Source: Psilocybe azurescens (lineage: Eukaryota; Basidiomycota; Agaricomycetes; Agaricales; Agrocybaceae). From it: a stretch of 64,000 bases of DNA. This document shows, one piece after another, positions 21,734-34,206 of the stretch. A program made the translations under genes and the position numbers. Numbering within the stretch: the stretch's first letter is position 1; each line of letters begins with the position of its first letter. The notes under the pieces were generated by a model. The model searched no databases. It had not been told where the DNA came from and saw nothing but the letters and a program-made list of their open reading frames with translations. The stretch is taken from positions 62,001-126,000 of the forward strand of contig JAJIRX010000961.1 in assembly GCA_023853785.1 (NCBI GenBank), written 5' to 3'.

Positions 21734-24286
21734 ATGCCTCCCATGTTCAGTTCGCACACGGTCATTGCTGGGGGACACTATCAGCAGTTCAATAATGATT
21801 CCAAAGGTATGCCACAGCGATATATCATGTTATTCCATACATACAAGAGTTCTAGGCGCATGGGATCTTCTAGTGAAGACTGCTTCACCTGCCGCATTCC
21901 ATAACTCCGGAGACCGTCGTGACCCTCCAAAATGCCATCCGAATACACGAGTCGCCGTATTGAAGAAGATAATGGACTGGATCCACGGCCTTGATCCGGC
22001 GATGCAAAAGGCATTAATTATGTGGCTGTATGGTCCAGCGGGAGCGGGGAAATCGGCCATCGCACAGTCGATCGCAGAGCTATGCTATGAGGAAGGGATT
22101 CTTATAGCGAGCTACTTCTTCTCCAGATTCGATTCCACCAGAAACCATCCACGCTCTCTCATTGCAACAATTGTATATCAAGCCTCGCTTTGCATTCCGA
22201 ACATCAGAGAACGTATCAAAGCTGCGATCGACCATGACCCCTTGATATTCACCCGCTCGCTCACCGTCCAGATGTCGACTCTGCTGATCCAGCCCTTGCA
22301 AGATTACATTAGTTCCGATACTCCAGCACCAGCTCGCGTCATCATTATCGACGGGCTCGACGAATGTGAAGACCGGCAAGGCCAGGTCGAAATTTTGGCT
22401 ACCGTCTCGAAGGCCCTCGAACAACATCATTTACCATTTATCTTTCTTATCGCGAGTCGTCCCGAGAACGACATCAGAACTGCCTTCAGCTACGGATATC
22501 TCAAGGATATCACGACGAGCGTGCCACTCGATGACGAATACCGCCCATCCGACGATATCCGCGTCTTTCTTCAAGACAGCTTCGCTGAAATCAAAGAATC
22601 CCATCCATTTTGTGCCGATATTCCTGCGACATGGCCAGATGGCGACATATTGGAAAGCTTGGTGAAGAAATCATCTGGTCAATTTATCTATGCATCGACG
22701 GTGATTAATTTCGTGAAATCCAGTCGTCATTGGCCACCTCAGCGCTTGGAGATTGTGCTTGGACTCCGTCCGGCTCAGCGTGACATTCCATTCGCTGAGC
22801 TTGATGCTCTGTATATGCATATTTTGTCGTCCGTGGAGGATCCTGAGGCAGTGTTACAGATTTTAGCTCATGAATTTTTCAAATCACCATTCATACCCTG
22901 GAACATTGATTTTTGTCTGGAGCTATTGTCCCTTCATTTTGGAGATGTTGTCCAAATATTCTGTGATCTCACCTCACTTGTTTCAGTCACGATCCAGGGA
23001 GGGAGGGATGTCAAGTTGAATATTTTTCATGCATCTCTCCAAGACTTTCTGCTAGACCAGTCAAGGTCCCAACAATTCTGGATCAACCCCAAAGTGCGGC
23101 ACGCTGAATTTGCACATCTGTATATTCACTGGCTGAAAGGTAAGTTGGAGAATGCAGAACTAGCGCTCGAAGCCCAAGTAAAATTGATCACAGATGGACC
23201 GTCCAATCACATTCATATTATGGACGCGAATGTTCTTCTTCATCTTTTTCGAATGCCACGGCTACCCCAGATCTCTTGGAAGACCTCAGGAAAATCAGCA
23301 TTGCGTCTATTTATCAGAAATTCCATTTTCTTCCATCTTTTCCCAGTTTTCTTGACTGCATCGAAGAGGTGGTACGTTCTAACTTTCTCTACTCATCCAT
23401 TACCGAGTTTCGACCATTTACAATCCAATAGGGATTCGAAAATTGGACTGAATTATACTCCCATCAGCTCCACCTTTTCGACCAATTTGCGCGAGGAATT
23501 ATGGAACAAATGTATTTTTGGCCAAACCTGACTGCTTTGGTCGCCGTTTTTAACTTGGATACTAAAACGTGGCATGAAGGCGTGTATATATTATTCCAGT
23601 TACGCGAAAGCCACGGAGAACTCGACGAGCTTTCCTTCGAGTTCAGGGTGCGTGGTGTCTATAAGTTTACACAATTTATTGGAGAGTTCCTCACGAATCC
23701 CACCCGTTGCGGCATCTATGGGTTGACTGGTAAAAGGTATGCAATAGCCGCAGAGTATTTTCTGCATTACATATGCGACCACATGGAACACAGCATGCAG
23801 CCAAGTTATGCACTGCACTACTGGTGTTATCAGAGACGAATAACCAAATTTTTATCCCGTCGCAGATTCACCACCCCAAACCAATTCCAAGCCAAAAACA
23901 TCAAACAACGCGCCCTTCGGGGGTTGGAACTGCATCGCGCATATCTACTACCGGCGGCATGTTCAGCTGGCTTTCGCCTTGCACTTCATTGTCTTTCATT
24001 TGTGCTGTGCCGAGCAGATAGATCGGAGGCCTTAATTACTTTAGCTCGCCACCGAATATTCTGGTCATTATCATGCATTTTCCCTGATGATACCAGGACT
24101 GCAAGGCGGGAAGTTGTTCGATATCTGGCGAGGGTAGACGCAGGAGAGATATTGGTGCAAAAGAAAACGAGAAATGGAGAACATCCCTCCCAGCAGTCAC
24201 GCCCCTTCTCCGCTCCCCAATCTTATGCATGCCCATGGGACTGTTTCAGCCGCTACGGGTATAACCGCCGCAGGTATACGTACTAG
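21734..24286 (+). pseudogene. NACHT-domain NLR-like gene, copy 3 (frameshifted)
   Basis: Exon 1 is 21734-21806, intron 1 is 21807-21855, and intron 2 is 23372-23431, all homologous to copy 2. Walker A and Walker B are intact. A single base is missing in the run at 23241-23251 relative to copy 4 (CATCTTTTTC versus CATCATTTTTC). The frame moves and stops at 23531, while the correct C-terminal frame continues from 23432 to 24286. Translation would keep the NACHT domain and lose the conserved C-terminal third. The acidic tail seen in copy 2 is also cut: a TAG at 24284-24286 is followed in frame by more acidic codons (MDEEKDEDGDEDN). Sequencing error at the homopolymer cannot be excluded. Confidence 0.8.
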
Positions 24287-24417
24287 GACATGGATGAGGA
24301 GAAAGATGAGGACGGCGATGAGGATAACAAAGTCAGGAGCTAGGACATTTAGTTCTGTGAAAACGGTCCTCCGTTTCTGTCGTGCATGTCTGACCAGGAC
24401 TCTCTGACGTAGCCGTA

Positions 24418-24660
24418 TGTTGGCCGACATTCACAAAAGCAAGTTATTATGCCACTTCATCCAATAATTCGATGTCAGGTCACCGCCCACCGCACGTGAA
24501 TCGATTACTGGTCATGACCATTTAACAAATTTCATACCACCAGGATCCGCTCCCCTAGTACCAATTCACGACGTGGGAGACGACTTAGGTCTTATCCCCT
24601 CTTGTCCCACAATTTCAAACACAGTAGAAATAATCGGAATTTATGTAATGAATCTTGACT
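24418..24660 (+). pseudogene. Small ORF remnant downstream of NACHT copy 3
   Basis: Starts MLADIHKSK and is then frameshifted. The later part, with VPIHDVGDDLGLIPSCPTI, is in another frame. It is homologous to the open versions at 12193 and 34207. Function unknown. Confidence 0.4.
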
Positions 24661-25401
24661 CCCATTGCAATGCATCGTGCTTTATTTCCCCTGTAGTAAG
24701 AAACATGCCGCTGGGTTGTCGGCAGGAACATCACATGACGAGTGTTGTCTCCCCCGTCAGTAAATTTGAAGAAATCCAAAATTCAAGAACCTGCGCTGCT
24801 GGCGCCGTCTCCGGCATTACTTTTATCCTTCCATTTATTCCCCGCTTGCGCCTCAATGACGATGTGGCACCGCGCGCACCTTGCTCGTCGTCCAACCGCG
24901 TGGGTTGCTTGTAAGCTGCCGAGCTATGTACAAAGTTCTGTCGTAGTCTCTCCGTGTCGCCGCGGAGTTTGGGAGAGGACGGTGCGGGAGTAGGGAGGCG
25001 CGGGGATATTCTGTCTTCCAAATCATTGGCGTTGTTGGTGTACGGGAGCTTGGTCGGATTACAACAGGCGTGACTGGATTTAATTAGATGCAGAACTTCG
25101 TATTCGAACATACATGTGGTGGTCACAACAGAACAGTGTGTGCGTATGTCAGAGGCTGGACGAGCAATGGCCTGGCGATAGTCGGACGTGAGGCTCAAAA
25201 TGCAATAGACAGAGTCACTCACTGATTGTACATGACACACAGAGGACCCCCAGGTACCGCGGCTGTATCTTATACTCTAAGTATGTGGTTCAACTAGCCT
25301 GGGTTAGACGGCCCTAGTTGTGAAAGAAGACGAAGTCGAGAAACCGCATGCAGACGTGATTTGAGTTGGTGAGAATGCAGAATGAGCACCGAGTGGTGTT
25401 A

Positions 25402-27007
25402 TATGGAAAGCGAGACTGTCAAGCTTCTAAAGCCGTTGCCAAACAGTGTCCGGGATGCTATGCCGGACATTTGTTATTTCGAGGTGGTTGTCAGGACCCC
25501 GAAAATCTCTCTTCTATTGTTGAACTTGACTGGGCACCGTCTTGGTGCCATCATTGGTTCAAACCTCGCCCAGTCGACAGTAAGTGCTAGCCTTGCTATG
25601 AGCAAGATTGGAAGTAGCTCATATGTGCTCGTTTCTACCATCTGGAACATTAATAGACGTTGCTGGCTTAACCGTGGTTAGGACCAGGACTTTTAAGAAG
25701 GCTTCAACACGGCCTGAATAGCACCACATTGACAAGACATGATTAACACTACATGATTGGGGTTGTCTTATTCTAAGCATATATCGCATTCTCTGTTTAT
25801 TTCTTGTCTTGTCGGTGTATCATTGGCTGACAATGGCTGTGTAGCATTAACCACTGGTCCACATATTTTCCACCATAAGTAAACTGTAAACCTGAGATAT
25901 GCCATGTGATGTTGATCACTGTGGGCTGCATGTTCCTAAGTCTTTGAACTTGTTCACCACACTGCCGCCCTATTTAGTTAATAGTCACAATGAGTGTTAT
26001 AAATTGTGAATTATCAAGTAGAGTAAAATGCTTAGCACTGGCAGGTCTTCCCTTAGTAACTTCTCTCTTCTTGTTTTCTTTTCTTGATATTGTATCTGCC
26101 AATTATTCAAATTCTTTGTGCTTCTGTTTGTGTTTCTTTCTAGGTCTCATATCTATCTATCTTGTCTATGTCTATACTGCTTGGTGTGACTGAGCTGTGA
26201 GCTGTGTATACAGGCTCGTAATATGTGAAGAGGTATACTCGCCATCAGCAAATGAAGCCTCATTTTTACATGCACAGTCTCAGAATTTCCGATGGCACAA
26301 TTAATAGGCAAGGTAAGTCGGGTCTGCATTATTGAAAGATCACTGATATTCTGGCTCTGGCCTAGTATTTAGCTTTGTAATATTGATTTACAGGCCACAT
26401 TTAAATTCAAGCCCGGATATTTGAACACCCCCATTGCGCACCAGCCGATTTAAACTGAAGCCTGCACTCAGACATAGCAGTTCACCATTACTCCCTATAG
26501 AATTTACAGAGGAGGAATATGAAGACGAGGGGCCAGATGACTGGTAGACTATACTATATGTGTACCATTTGTTGGGCTCAAGCAAGGAATTATAAAATAG
26601 TATTAATGATTCTCAGAGATCTATATACTGCGCGCTTTGTGAGCAATGCACCGTCTACAGTTGAATGAGAGTCAAAATTTGTTTCGAAGACAAGTCCGGC
26701 AAGCACCTGGACCGGCCCGCCGTCGCCGTGGGGCTTAACTGGCTTCAACGGCGCACAAACTGTATAGTCGTTATGTTGCTTCAACGCTTGCATAAAGCTA
26801 CTCACGGTATATGCTATTTGCGCCAAAAATTATTTATTGACTTTGTATCGGTGATTCGGTATATAGCATCTACAATAAAATACTGAATGGCTCTGTTTAC
26901 CGGTGTCGAAGGTCTTTGCTTGCCAAGTCGTCGCCAAGAATGCTCGGCTTGACAACCCGATGATGTTTGGCAACGGCTTTAGAGGCTTGACAGTCTCGCT
27001 TTCCATA
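25402..27007. mobile_element. Non-autonomous TIR element, 1606 bp, 6-bp target duplication
   Basis: The first and last 44 bases are inverted repeats with one mismatch (TATGGAAAGCGAGACTGTCA...). They are flanked by GTGTTA at 25396-25401 and 27008-27013. The homologous DNA at 5670-5700 has a single GTGTTA (5678-5683) and no insert, which gives the exact ends. Interior ORFs are short and show no transposase motif, so movement would need a transposase in trans. A 6-bp duplication does not fit hAT (8), PIF/Harbinger (3) or Tc1 (TA), so the superfamily is open. Confidence 0.85.
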
Positions 27008-27013
27008 GTGTTA

Positions 27014-27631
27014 CTGTTGGATTGGACAGACAGGTGGTTCAGATAGAGGAGGTGGTGGTGGGTGGCAGGCTTAGACTTGTACTGGTACTTGAGCTTCATA
27101 CAGATGGCTTGGGTGAGCCGCGAGTGCTCACTGACATGAACTGATTCGGACTCTGAATGTTCACTGACTCAGCCGAGCGGTGTCTCACTGTTTGGAACAT
27201 GCAGGAGAGGTGTAAGAAACAAATTCAGTGGAAGGATACACAGTGAAATGGAGAGAGTATATAGTTTTAACACACAGTTGTGGCTATTGAATCAATGAAT
27301 GAGAACGGCCACGCGAATACAGAAGTTTCCGACACGGACGGGCCGAAGAGACGGAGGTCACCCTAACCCTAAGAAGCGTGAACCACAGCCGATATTCAGT
27401 CCGTCTCCTCCAACGAACCAACTCAACCTACCTGCTATAGCCCAATAATGCTGACCGCTTAACGCAAACATTTGCGGGTTTTATGCATATGTCTGAACAT
27501 ACTATACTATCCGTCTGATATCTTACCCTTACCTGATCTGATCTCTGGGATCTTTACTGGGATCTTTACTGGGATTGGACTTGTTCCAATCGACTCGAGC
27601 GCGACCGACCCGCTCAGCGAAATCTAACTCT
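27014..27631 (+). promoter_or_regulatory. 5' block before coiled-coil gene D
   Basis: This continues the duplicated spacer after the insertion (compare 5684-6300). It holds a CCCTAACCCTAAGAAGCG telomere-like motif near 27360 and the shared CCCAATAATGCTG / TTTGCGGGTTTTATG / GGGATCTTTACTGG block. Probably promoter and leader DNA; no ORF recognised. Confidence 0.4.
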
Positions 27632-30600
27632 TGGAATTGAACGGACATAGGACCCCCGCCTTCAAAATTGATGTCAGCGTCTATGACTCAGAAAGTTGCC
27701 CGCCGCCCTGCCCAGCAACAGCAGCAGCGCGAACGCGAACTGGAAGCCGAGCTTGCACTGAAAGACTAAGAAATATGTGAGTTTCCAGGTCTGCCCTAGC
27801 CTTGCCTGCATGTGAGTTCTGATTCACGCTCGTTTCCTCCCTGCCCTGCCTCCCTCTCCCTGCTTCCCCTCCCCCTCCCTTCACTGTCATTGTCATCCCG
27901 CAAAAATCAAACATCACAACACACCAGATCACACTCCTCTCTGCGCACACAACCCACCGTACCAAGTTCTCCCTCCTGCACCCACACTCGCGCCTCCTCG
28001 ACGCGCTCGATGCAGACGCACGGGAGAACGCGGAGCTGCGCAGGGAGTTTGGGGTTATACGCATGAAGGTGCTGGCATGCAATGAAGCGGGGAGGGCATG
28101 CAGAGTGAGAGAGAGCAGTTAGAGGGAGCAGGTAGAGAAGCTTGTTGAGAGAGGTGTGTGTATTTTTGCTTAGTTGCTTCCTTCTATTGGATGAACGCGA
28201 GTTTTTGATGATGCTTCTGTGTACACAGTGTATGTGGAGCACGATTATAAGAAGTGGCCAGTCAGCCGGATGCAGGTATCCAGTCTCGCAGGTACGAAAT
28301 AACACGCATATACTGCACACACTTTCTGATCTCACACGTATATTCTATCGTTTGTACAGATGAAGGTCCTGGCGTTATCGTGCACCAACCGACTCCGCTA
28401 CATCGTTCCTACTCTCACCGCTCCTCGTCAATCACCCGCAACACCCACCCCACCGAATGGGCACCCAGCATAATCCACATGCTCTCCACGCAACTCTCCA
28501 CCGAACAAGTAGCGTACGCACGCACGCAGGCCCACGCGGCGGCGCTCAAGGCGAGAGTCGCAAAGCAGGAGGCGGGGTTAGAGGACTGACTGTGTTTGTA
28601 GGGGAGCGAAAGATACATAGAGAGAAGCGAGAAGAGGAGGGGGACGGGCGGCGTTATGGCGAGTGGGAAAGGAGGAGCGGTGATGTTGATAGGTATATGC
28701 ACGGGGATATGGATATGAACAAGGAGGGTGAGGGCGTTTAAGATGAGCAAGGTGGTCATGGTCTTGGTCTTGGTGATGGTGAGGAGGACGGAGGAGGCCA
28801 AGAGGCCCGGAGACGGAGGAAGAGACGGAGACGGAGGAAGAGACGGAGACGGAGGAAGAGACGGAGACGGAGGAAGAGACAGAGACGGAGGAAGAGACGG
28901 AGACGGAGGAAGAGACGGAGACGGAGGAAGAGACGGAGACGGAGGAAGAGACGGAGACGGAGGAAGAGACGGAGACGGAGGAAGAGCAGATCGTCGCGAT
29001 GCTCGACGTGACTGTTGCGCGGAACCAGATGATCGAGACCAAGATAAAGGGGTTGAGCGAGCGGGTGAGTGCTCGTGTTTCTCTATTTCGTCCTCTTTTC
29101 GTTTTTTCTATTTTTAATCTGTTCTCGTTCTCGTTTCCATTACCATTCTCAATGAGCACGCGTATTTTCATTCTCATTTTTGTTTGCATTTCGCAATGCC
29201 TCCCCTCCCTTGCTTCCTTTCTTCCTCACCCATAATATGCGCCCTTTCTATCTCAACTCTCGCTCTTTCGCATTATTATTTCATATAATGTCCTTTCATC
29301 CATCTGACTCTTCTTTATTGGTTTAGCTTGCCAATGCGCGGGTAGCATCTGTCTGTATATGCCCCTGCCTCTGCACCCGAATCAGGCGCATCTCCGTCTT
29401 TGTCTTCGTCGACGGCCACTGCCACGACCACTTCACCTCCTCGCGTTTTTTTTAACGGTAGGATCTACGACAACCAACGTCAAAAAATCAGAGTCAGGTC
29501 CAGATCCCGAGCCAGGCCGGCAGTGATGATTCCTGCAGACCTCTTCGGCTCTGGCGGTCGTACGCCGCCTCCGCCTCCTTTGTCTCTTCCTTTGTCTCCT
29601 CCTTTGTCTCCTCCGGTACCACCACCAGCAGCATTACCACTGCCACCCTTGACAGTGCCGCCGCCACCGGCACCCCCACACGCGACGACTGCCCGTGCCC
29701 GTGCCCTCGCTCCCGCTCCAGCTGAATTACTGCGCACTCTCAAGCGCAAGATAAGCGAGCTCGGCGACAGAGTTGATTTGTTTGCGCGTAAGTGGGAGGC
29801 GTGGGGGACTGTTGGTGTTACTGGTGGTAGTGTGACGGGTGCGGTGTCGGGGTTTGGCGTGAATATGGGGATACATATGTGCTCTCGCTCTACCTATCGG
29901 TATTGGACGGGTGCTAGGATGTGTGCTGGCTCTAGGGCTGACGCGCACATGGACCGGGATAAGGAGGTCCAGAGGACAACGGGCAGGATGAATCCAGAGA
30001 CGCGTACGCGCACATCATTGGAGGACCCGTTGGAGGACCTGCGGTATCGGATATGTCGTTTGGAAGCAGAGTGTGCACGGTACGTTTTTTTATGTTTTTT
30101 TATGTTTTTTTGTGTTGCTGTGTTTTTACGTTCTCCCACTTTTTCTCTTTTTCGTTCTCGTTTATTTCCTTCATACCACCTGCGCCTCCTGGTTTTGCTC
30201 TTCATGGGGCCCGCGGAGGTGGGAGTGTTTCGAGTTTAAGATCTTGCTTTTTTTTTTGGACGGGGGGATTTTTATATTTTCTAGTTCGACGCTTGACTCG
30301 TTACGATGCTAATTTACTTGATGAATAGGTTGCAAGAGGAGGCTGCGGATATGCATCGGCATGGTGGGTCAATGGTGCAGGATAAGGTGCAGGATCAGGA
30401 TCAGGGACGAGAGCGCGGGGCGAGAGCACGGGACGAGAGAGCGGGATGTGAATGTGGGTGTGGATGCAGATGCGGACAGTGCGAAGCAGGACTCAGAAGA
30501 GGGTTTTCAAGTCAATCTCGACAAAGTCACCAGCACGAGGATGATGAAGGGCGAGAAGAGGGGTAGCGCGCCTACGCTGGGGATGGGGGTCGTGGACAGT

Positions 30601-30975
30601 TGGTATCGCCACTCGGTGTTTCTTCGCTTGTGGAGGTGCAAGAGGTGCGCCAGATATTCGTCTTTCGTCTTTCGTTGCCTGGTTTTGTTTTGCGAATCTC
30701 TGTTTCTGTGTTTTTTTCTCGACCCCCTTTTTCTTACTCATGTTTCCTGTTATCAATACCATACTTCGTCAGTGTTCCTTAAAATTTTCTTTGTACTGCG
30801 ATTTTTGTACATTTTGGCATTATTTTTTGTTTTCGGTTTGCATTGATTTTCTGTTCTGCATTCGCCTGGTGTGCTCCACCTCGACCTCGACTTTGATCGC
30901 GATGGTCCTGCCATTGATTCAGATAATTTTGATTCCCTGGATGATGACGAGAATTATAACCCGATCGTAATGGCC
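27632..30975 (+). pseudogene. Coiled-coil/acidic-tail gene, copy D (degenerate, expanded repeat)
   Basis: The first ATG of the family has become ATA near 27646. Exon 1 still reads QQQQREREL..., but AAA has become TAA next to the intron and the donor reads ATATGTGAG instead of GTATGTGAG. Exon 2 (about 27930-28140) has the Leu-rich start but loses frame. The small exon (EHDYKKWPVSRMQVSSLA, about 28233-28291) is well preserved, and the following exon (DEGPGVIVHQP, STQLSTEQVAYARTQ, 28360-28589) is open. A Thr/Glu minisatellite precedes EEEQIVAMLDVTVARNQM. Later exons encode PAELLRTLKRKISELGDRV, DPLEDLRYRICRLEAE (about 30020-30080) and LQEEAADMHRHGG (from about 30330). A partial acidic last exon lies at about 30880-30975. 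NACHT copy 4 follows about 500 bp later. Confidence 0.5.
28811..28986 (+). repeat. 18-bp minisatellite, about 9.8 units, in coiled-coil gene D
   Basis: GAAGAG recurs at 28819 and every 18 nt up to 28981, ten times in all. In the frame that continues into EEEQIVAMLD the unit encodes ETETEE. Other copies have about one unit here. Being a multiple of three, the expansion keeps the frame. The long Ser-Val ORF on the other strand is only its complement. Confidence 0.9.
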
Positions 30976-31309
30976 CTACTCGTTTTATTAGGTGTAAGGG
31001 TATATGCGGCGAATATGAATACGATGTTTTTCAAGTTTCAATATGTCTATGTAATGCAATGAAATAGTAAAGATATATATCTCTACGCTACAATGCAAGT
31101 CGAAAATGTGAGCACTGTATTCCTCCAATCCACTCGAGATTACTATCTTTCGTTCGCAATATTCGTTACAGAACCAGCCATTGGCATATTCTGCGATGCT
31201 ATACAATTCTGTCCCAGATTTGGCAAATTCAGTCTTAACTTATGGTCTTTGTGCCGGCGATATCAGGGGCGGGACTACGTCCATATTTAGAGGAATACTT
31301 ACATTGCTC

Positions 31310-31486
31310 ACCATCCAATCTATTTTTATCACACATCCACGTACATGAACGACAGAACCCTAATATTGGTATCAGTTGAGTATTAGTTGATGTATTCCCA
31401 CAACACAGCTAAGCACCACGAACATTGTCCTTGTCTTCAACCACCACCATCATCTTCCCCAATATCAATTCTCATCTATACCTCCC
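31310..31486 (+). promoter_or_regulatory. Conserved upstream block of NACHT copy 4
   Basis: Shared with copies 1, 2, 3 and 5 up to the start region. The first ATG used by the other copies is ATA here (31478-31480), so the next in-frame ATG (31487) is taken as the start. Confidence 0.45.
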
Positions 31487-34013
31487 ATGTTCGGTTCACA
31501 CATAGTCGTTACTGGAGGAACCTATCAGCAGTTCATTAATGATTCCAAAGGTATGCCACACCGATAGATCATGTTATTCTACATATACAAGAGTTCTAGG
31601 TGCATGGGATCGTCTCGTGGAGGCTGCTTCACCTGCCGCATTCCATAACTCCGGAGACCGTCGTGACCCTCCGAAATGCCATCCAAATACACGAGTTGCC
31701 GTGTTGAAGAAGATTATGGACTGGATCCACGGCCTTGATCCAGCGATGCAAAGGGCATTGATTATGTGGCTCTATGGCCCAGCGGGAGCAGGAAAATCGG
31801 CAATTGCACAGTCGATCGCAGAGCTATGCTACGCCGAAGGGATTCTTATAGCGAGCTACTTCTTCTCCAGATTTGATTCCACCAGAAACCATCCACGCTC
31901 TCTCATTGCAACAATTGCATATCAAGTCTCGCTTTGCATTCCGAACATCAGAGAACGTATCAAAGCTGCGATCGACCATGACCCCTTGATATTCACCCGC
32001 TCGCTCACTGTGCAGATGTCGACTCTGGTCATCCAGCCCTTGCAAGATTACATTGGTTCCAATACTCCATCACCAGCTCGCGTCATCATTATCGACGGGC
32101 TCGACGAATGTGAAGACCGGCAAGGCCAGGTCGAAATTTTGGCTACCGTCTCGAAGGCCCTCGAACAACATCATTTACCACTTATCTTTCTTATCGCGAG
32201 TCGTCCCGAGAACGACATCAGAACTGCCTTCAGCTACGGATATCTCAAGGATATCGCGATGAGCGTGCCACTCGACGACGAATACCGCCCATCCGACGAT
32301 ATCCGCGTCTTTCTTCAAGACAGCTTCGCTGAAATCAAAGAATCCCATCCATTTTGTGCCGATATTCTTGCGACATGGCCAGATGTCGACATATTGGAAA
32401 GCTTGGTGAAGAAATCATCTGGTCAATTTATCTATGCATCGACGGTGATTAATTTCGTGAAATCCAGTCGTCATTGGCCACCTCAGCGCTTGGAGATTGT
32501 GCTTGGACTCCGTCCGGCTCAGCGTGACATTCCATTCGCTGAGCTTGATGCTCTGTATATGCATATTTTGTCGTCCGTGGAGGATCCTGAGGCAGTGTTA
32601 CAGATTTTAGCTTATGAATTTTTCAAATCACCATTGATGCCCGGGAACATTGATTTTTGTCTGGAGCTATTGTCACTTCATTTTGGAGATGTTGTCCAAA
32701 TATTCTGTGATCTCACCTCACTTGTTTCAGTCACGATCCAGGGAGGGAGGGATGTCAAGTTGAATATTTTTCATGCGTCTCTCCGAGACTTTCTGCTAGA
32801 CCAGTCAAGGTCCCAACAATTCTGGATCAATCCCAAAGTGCGGCACGCTGAATTTGCACATCTGTATATTCACCGGCTGAAAGGTAAGTTGGAGAATGCT
32901 GAACTAGCACTCAAAGCTCAAGTAAAATTAATCACAGATAGACCGTCCAGTCCCATTAAAATTTCAAACGCGAATGTTCTTCTTCATCATTTTTCGAATG
33001 CCACGGCTACCACAGATCTCTTGGAAGACCTCAGGAAAATCAGCATTCTGTCTATTTATCAGAAATTCTATTTTCTTTCATCTTTTCCCCGTTTTCTTGA
33101 CTGCATCGAAGAGGTGGTACGTTCTAACTTTCTCTACTCATCCATTACCGAGTTTCAACCATTTACAATCCAATAGGGATTCGAAAATTGGACCGAATTA
33201 TACTCCCATCAACTCTATCTTTTCGACCAATTTGCGCGAGGAATTATGGAACAAATGTATTTTTGGCCAAACCTGACTGCTTTGGTCGCCGTTTTTAACT
33301 TGGATACTGAAACGTGGCATGAAGGCGTGTATGTATTATTCCAGTTACGCGAAAGCCACGGAGAACTCGACGAGCTTTGCTTCGAGCTCAGGATGCGTGG
33401 TGCTTATAAGTTTACACAATTTATTGGAGAGTTCCTCACGAATCCCACCCGTTGCGGCATCTACGGGTTGACTGGTAAAAGGTATGCAATAGCCGCAGAG
33501 TATTTTCTGCATTACATATGCGACCACATGGAACACAGCATGCAGCCAAGTGATGCACTGCACTACTGGTGTTATCAGAGACGAATAACCAAAATTCTGT
33601 CCCGTAGCAGATTCACCACCCCAAACCAATTCCAAGCCAAAAAAATCAAACGACGCGCCCTTCGGGGGTTGGAACTGCATCGCGCATATCTACTACCGGC
33701 GGCATGTTCAGCTGGCTTTCGCCTTGCACTTCGTTGTCTTTCATTTGTGCTGTGCCGAGCAGATAGATCGGAGGCTTTAATTACTTTAGCTCGCCACCGA
33801 ATATTCTGGCCATTATCATGCATTTTCCCTGATGATACCAGGACTGCGAGGCGGGAAGTTGTTCGATATCTGGCGAGGGTAGATGCAGGAGAGATATTGG
33901 TGCAAGAGAAAACGAGAAATGGAGAACATCCCTCCCAGCAGTCACGCCCCTTCCCCACTTCCCAATCCTATGCGTGCCCCATGGAACTGTTTCAGCCACT
34001 ACGGGAGCCATAA
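31487..34013 (+). CDS. NACHT-domain NLR-like ATPase, copy 4 (intact, 805 aa)
   Basis: Exons 31487-31550, 31600-33116 and 33177-34013 join to 806 codons including stop. Intron 1 (49 nt) contains an in-frame TAG and must be removed. Intron 2 (60 nt, GTACGT...CAATAG) also contains a stop. Walker A GPAGAGKS is near residue 81 and Walker B VIIIDGLDEC near 183, followed by LIASRPE. The C-terminal region matches copies 2 and 3 (IFHASLRDFLLDQ, YFLHYICDHMEHS) with no repeat domain seen. One extra C near 33977 relative to copy 3 changes the last residues, so the protein ends LREP without the acidic tail; the shifted-out frame would read NSNDSDDSDDD. Closest to copy 3. The likely role is as for copy 2: a STAND ATPase of unknown ligand. 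Confidence 0.88.
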
Positions 34014-34206
34014 CTCGAACGACTCGGACGACTCGGACGACGACTGAGATGAAAGCAGCGAGGGCATTTAATTCCGTGAATGAGATGGCCCACACATGAT
34101 CCTGGATGTTTGTGGAACAACATGCGGTGAGCGGTAAACTGCCAGGCCATCGAACGATCCTCTATTTCTCTCGGGCATGTCTGACCAGCCTCCCTAACAT
34201 AACTGT

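Noticed and set aside
28811..28986. Regular repeats resembling a CRISPR array
   Set aside because: Units are contiguous 18-mers without spacers in eukaryotic DNA.
28578..29189. 203-aa minus-strand ORF with long Ser-Val repeats
   Set aside because: It is the complement of the 18-bp minisatellite; the plus-strand frame continues into conserved family sequence.
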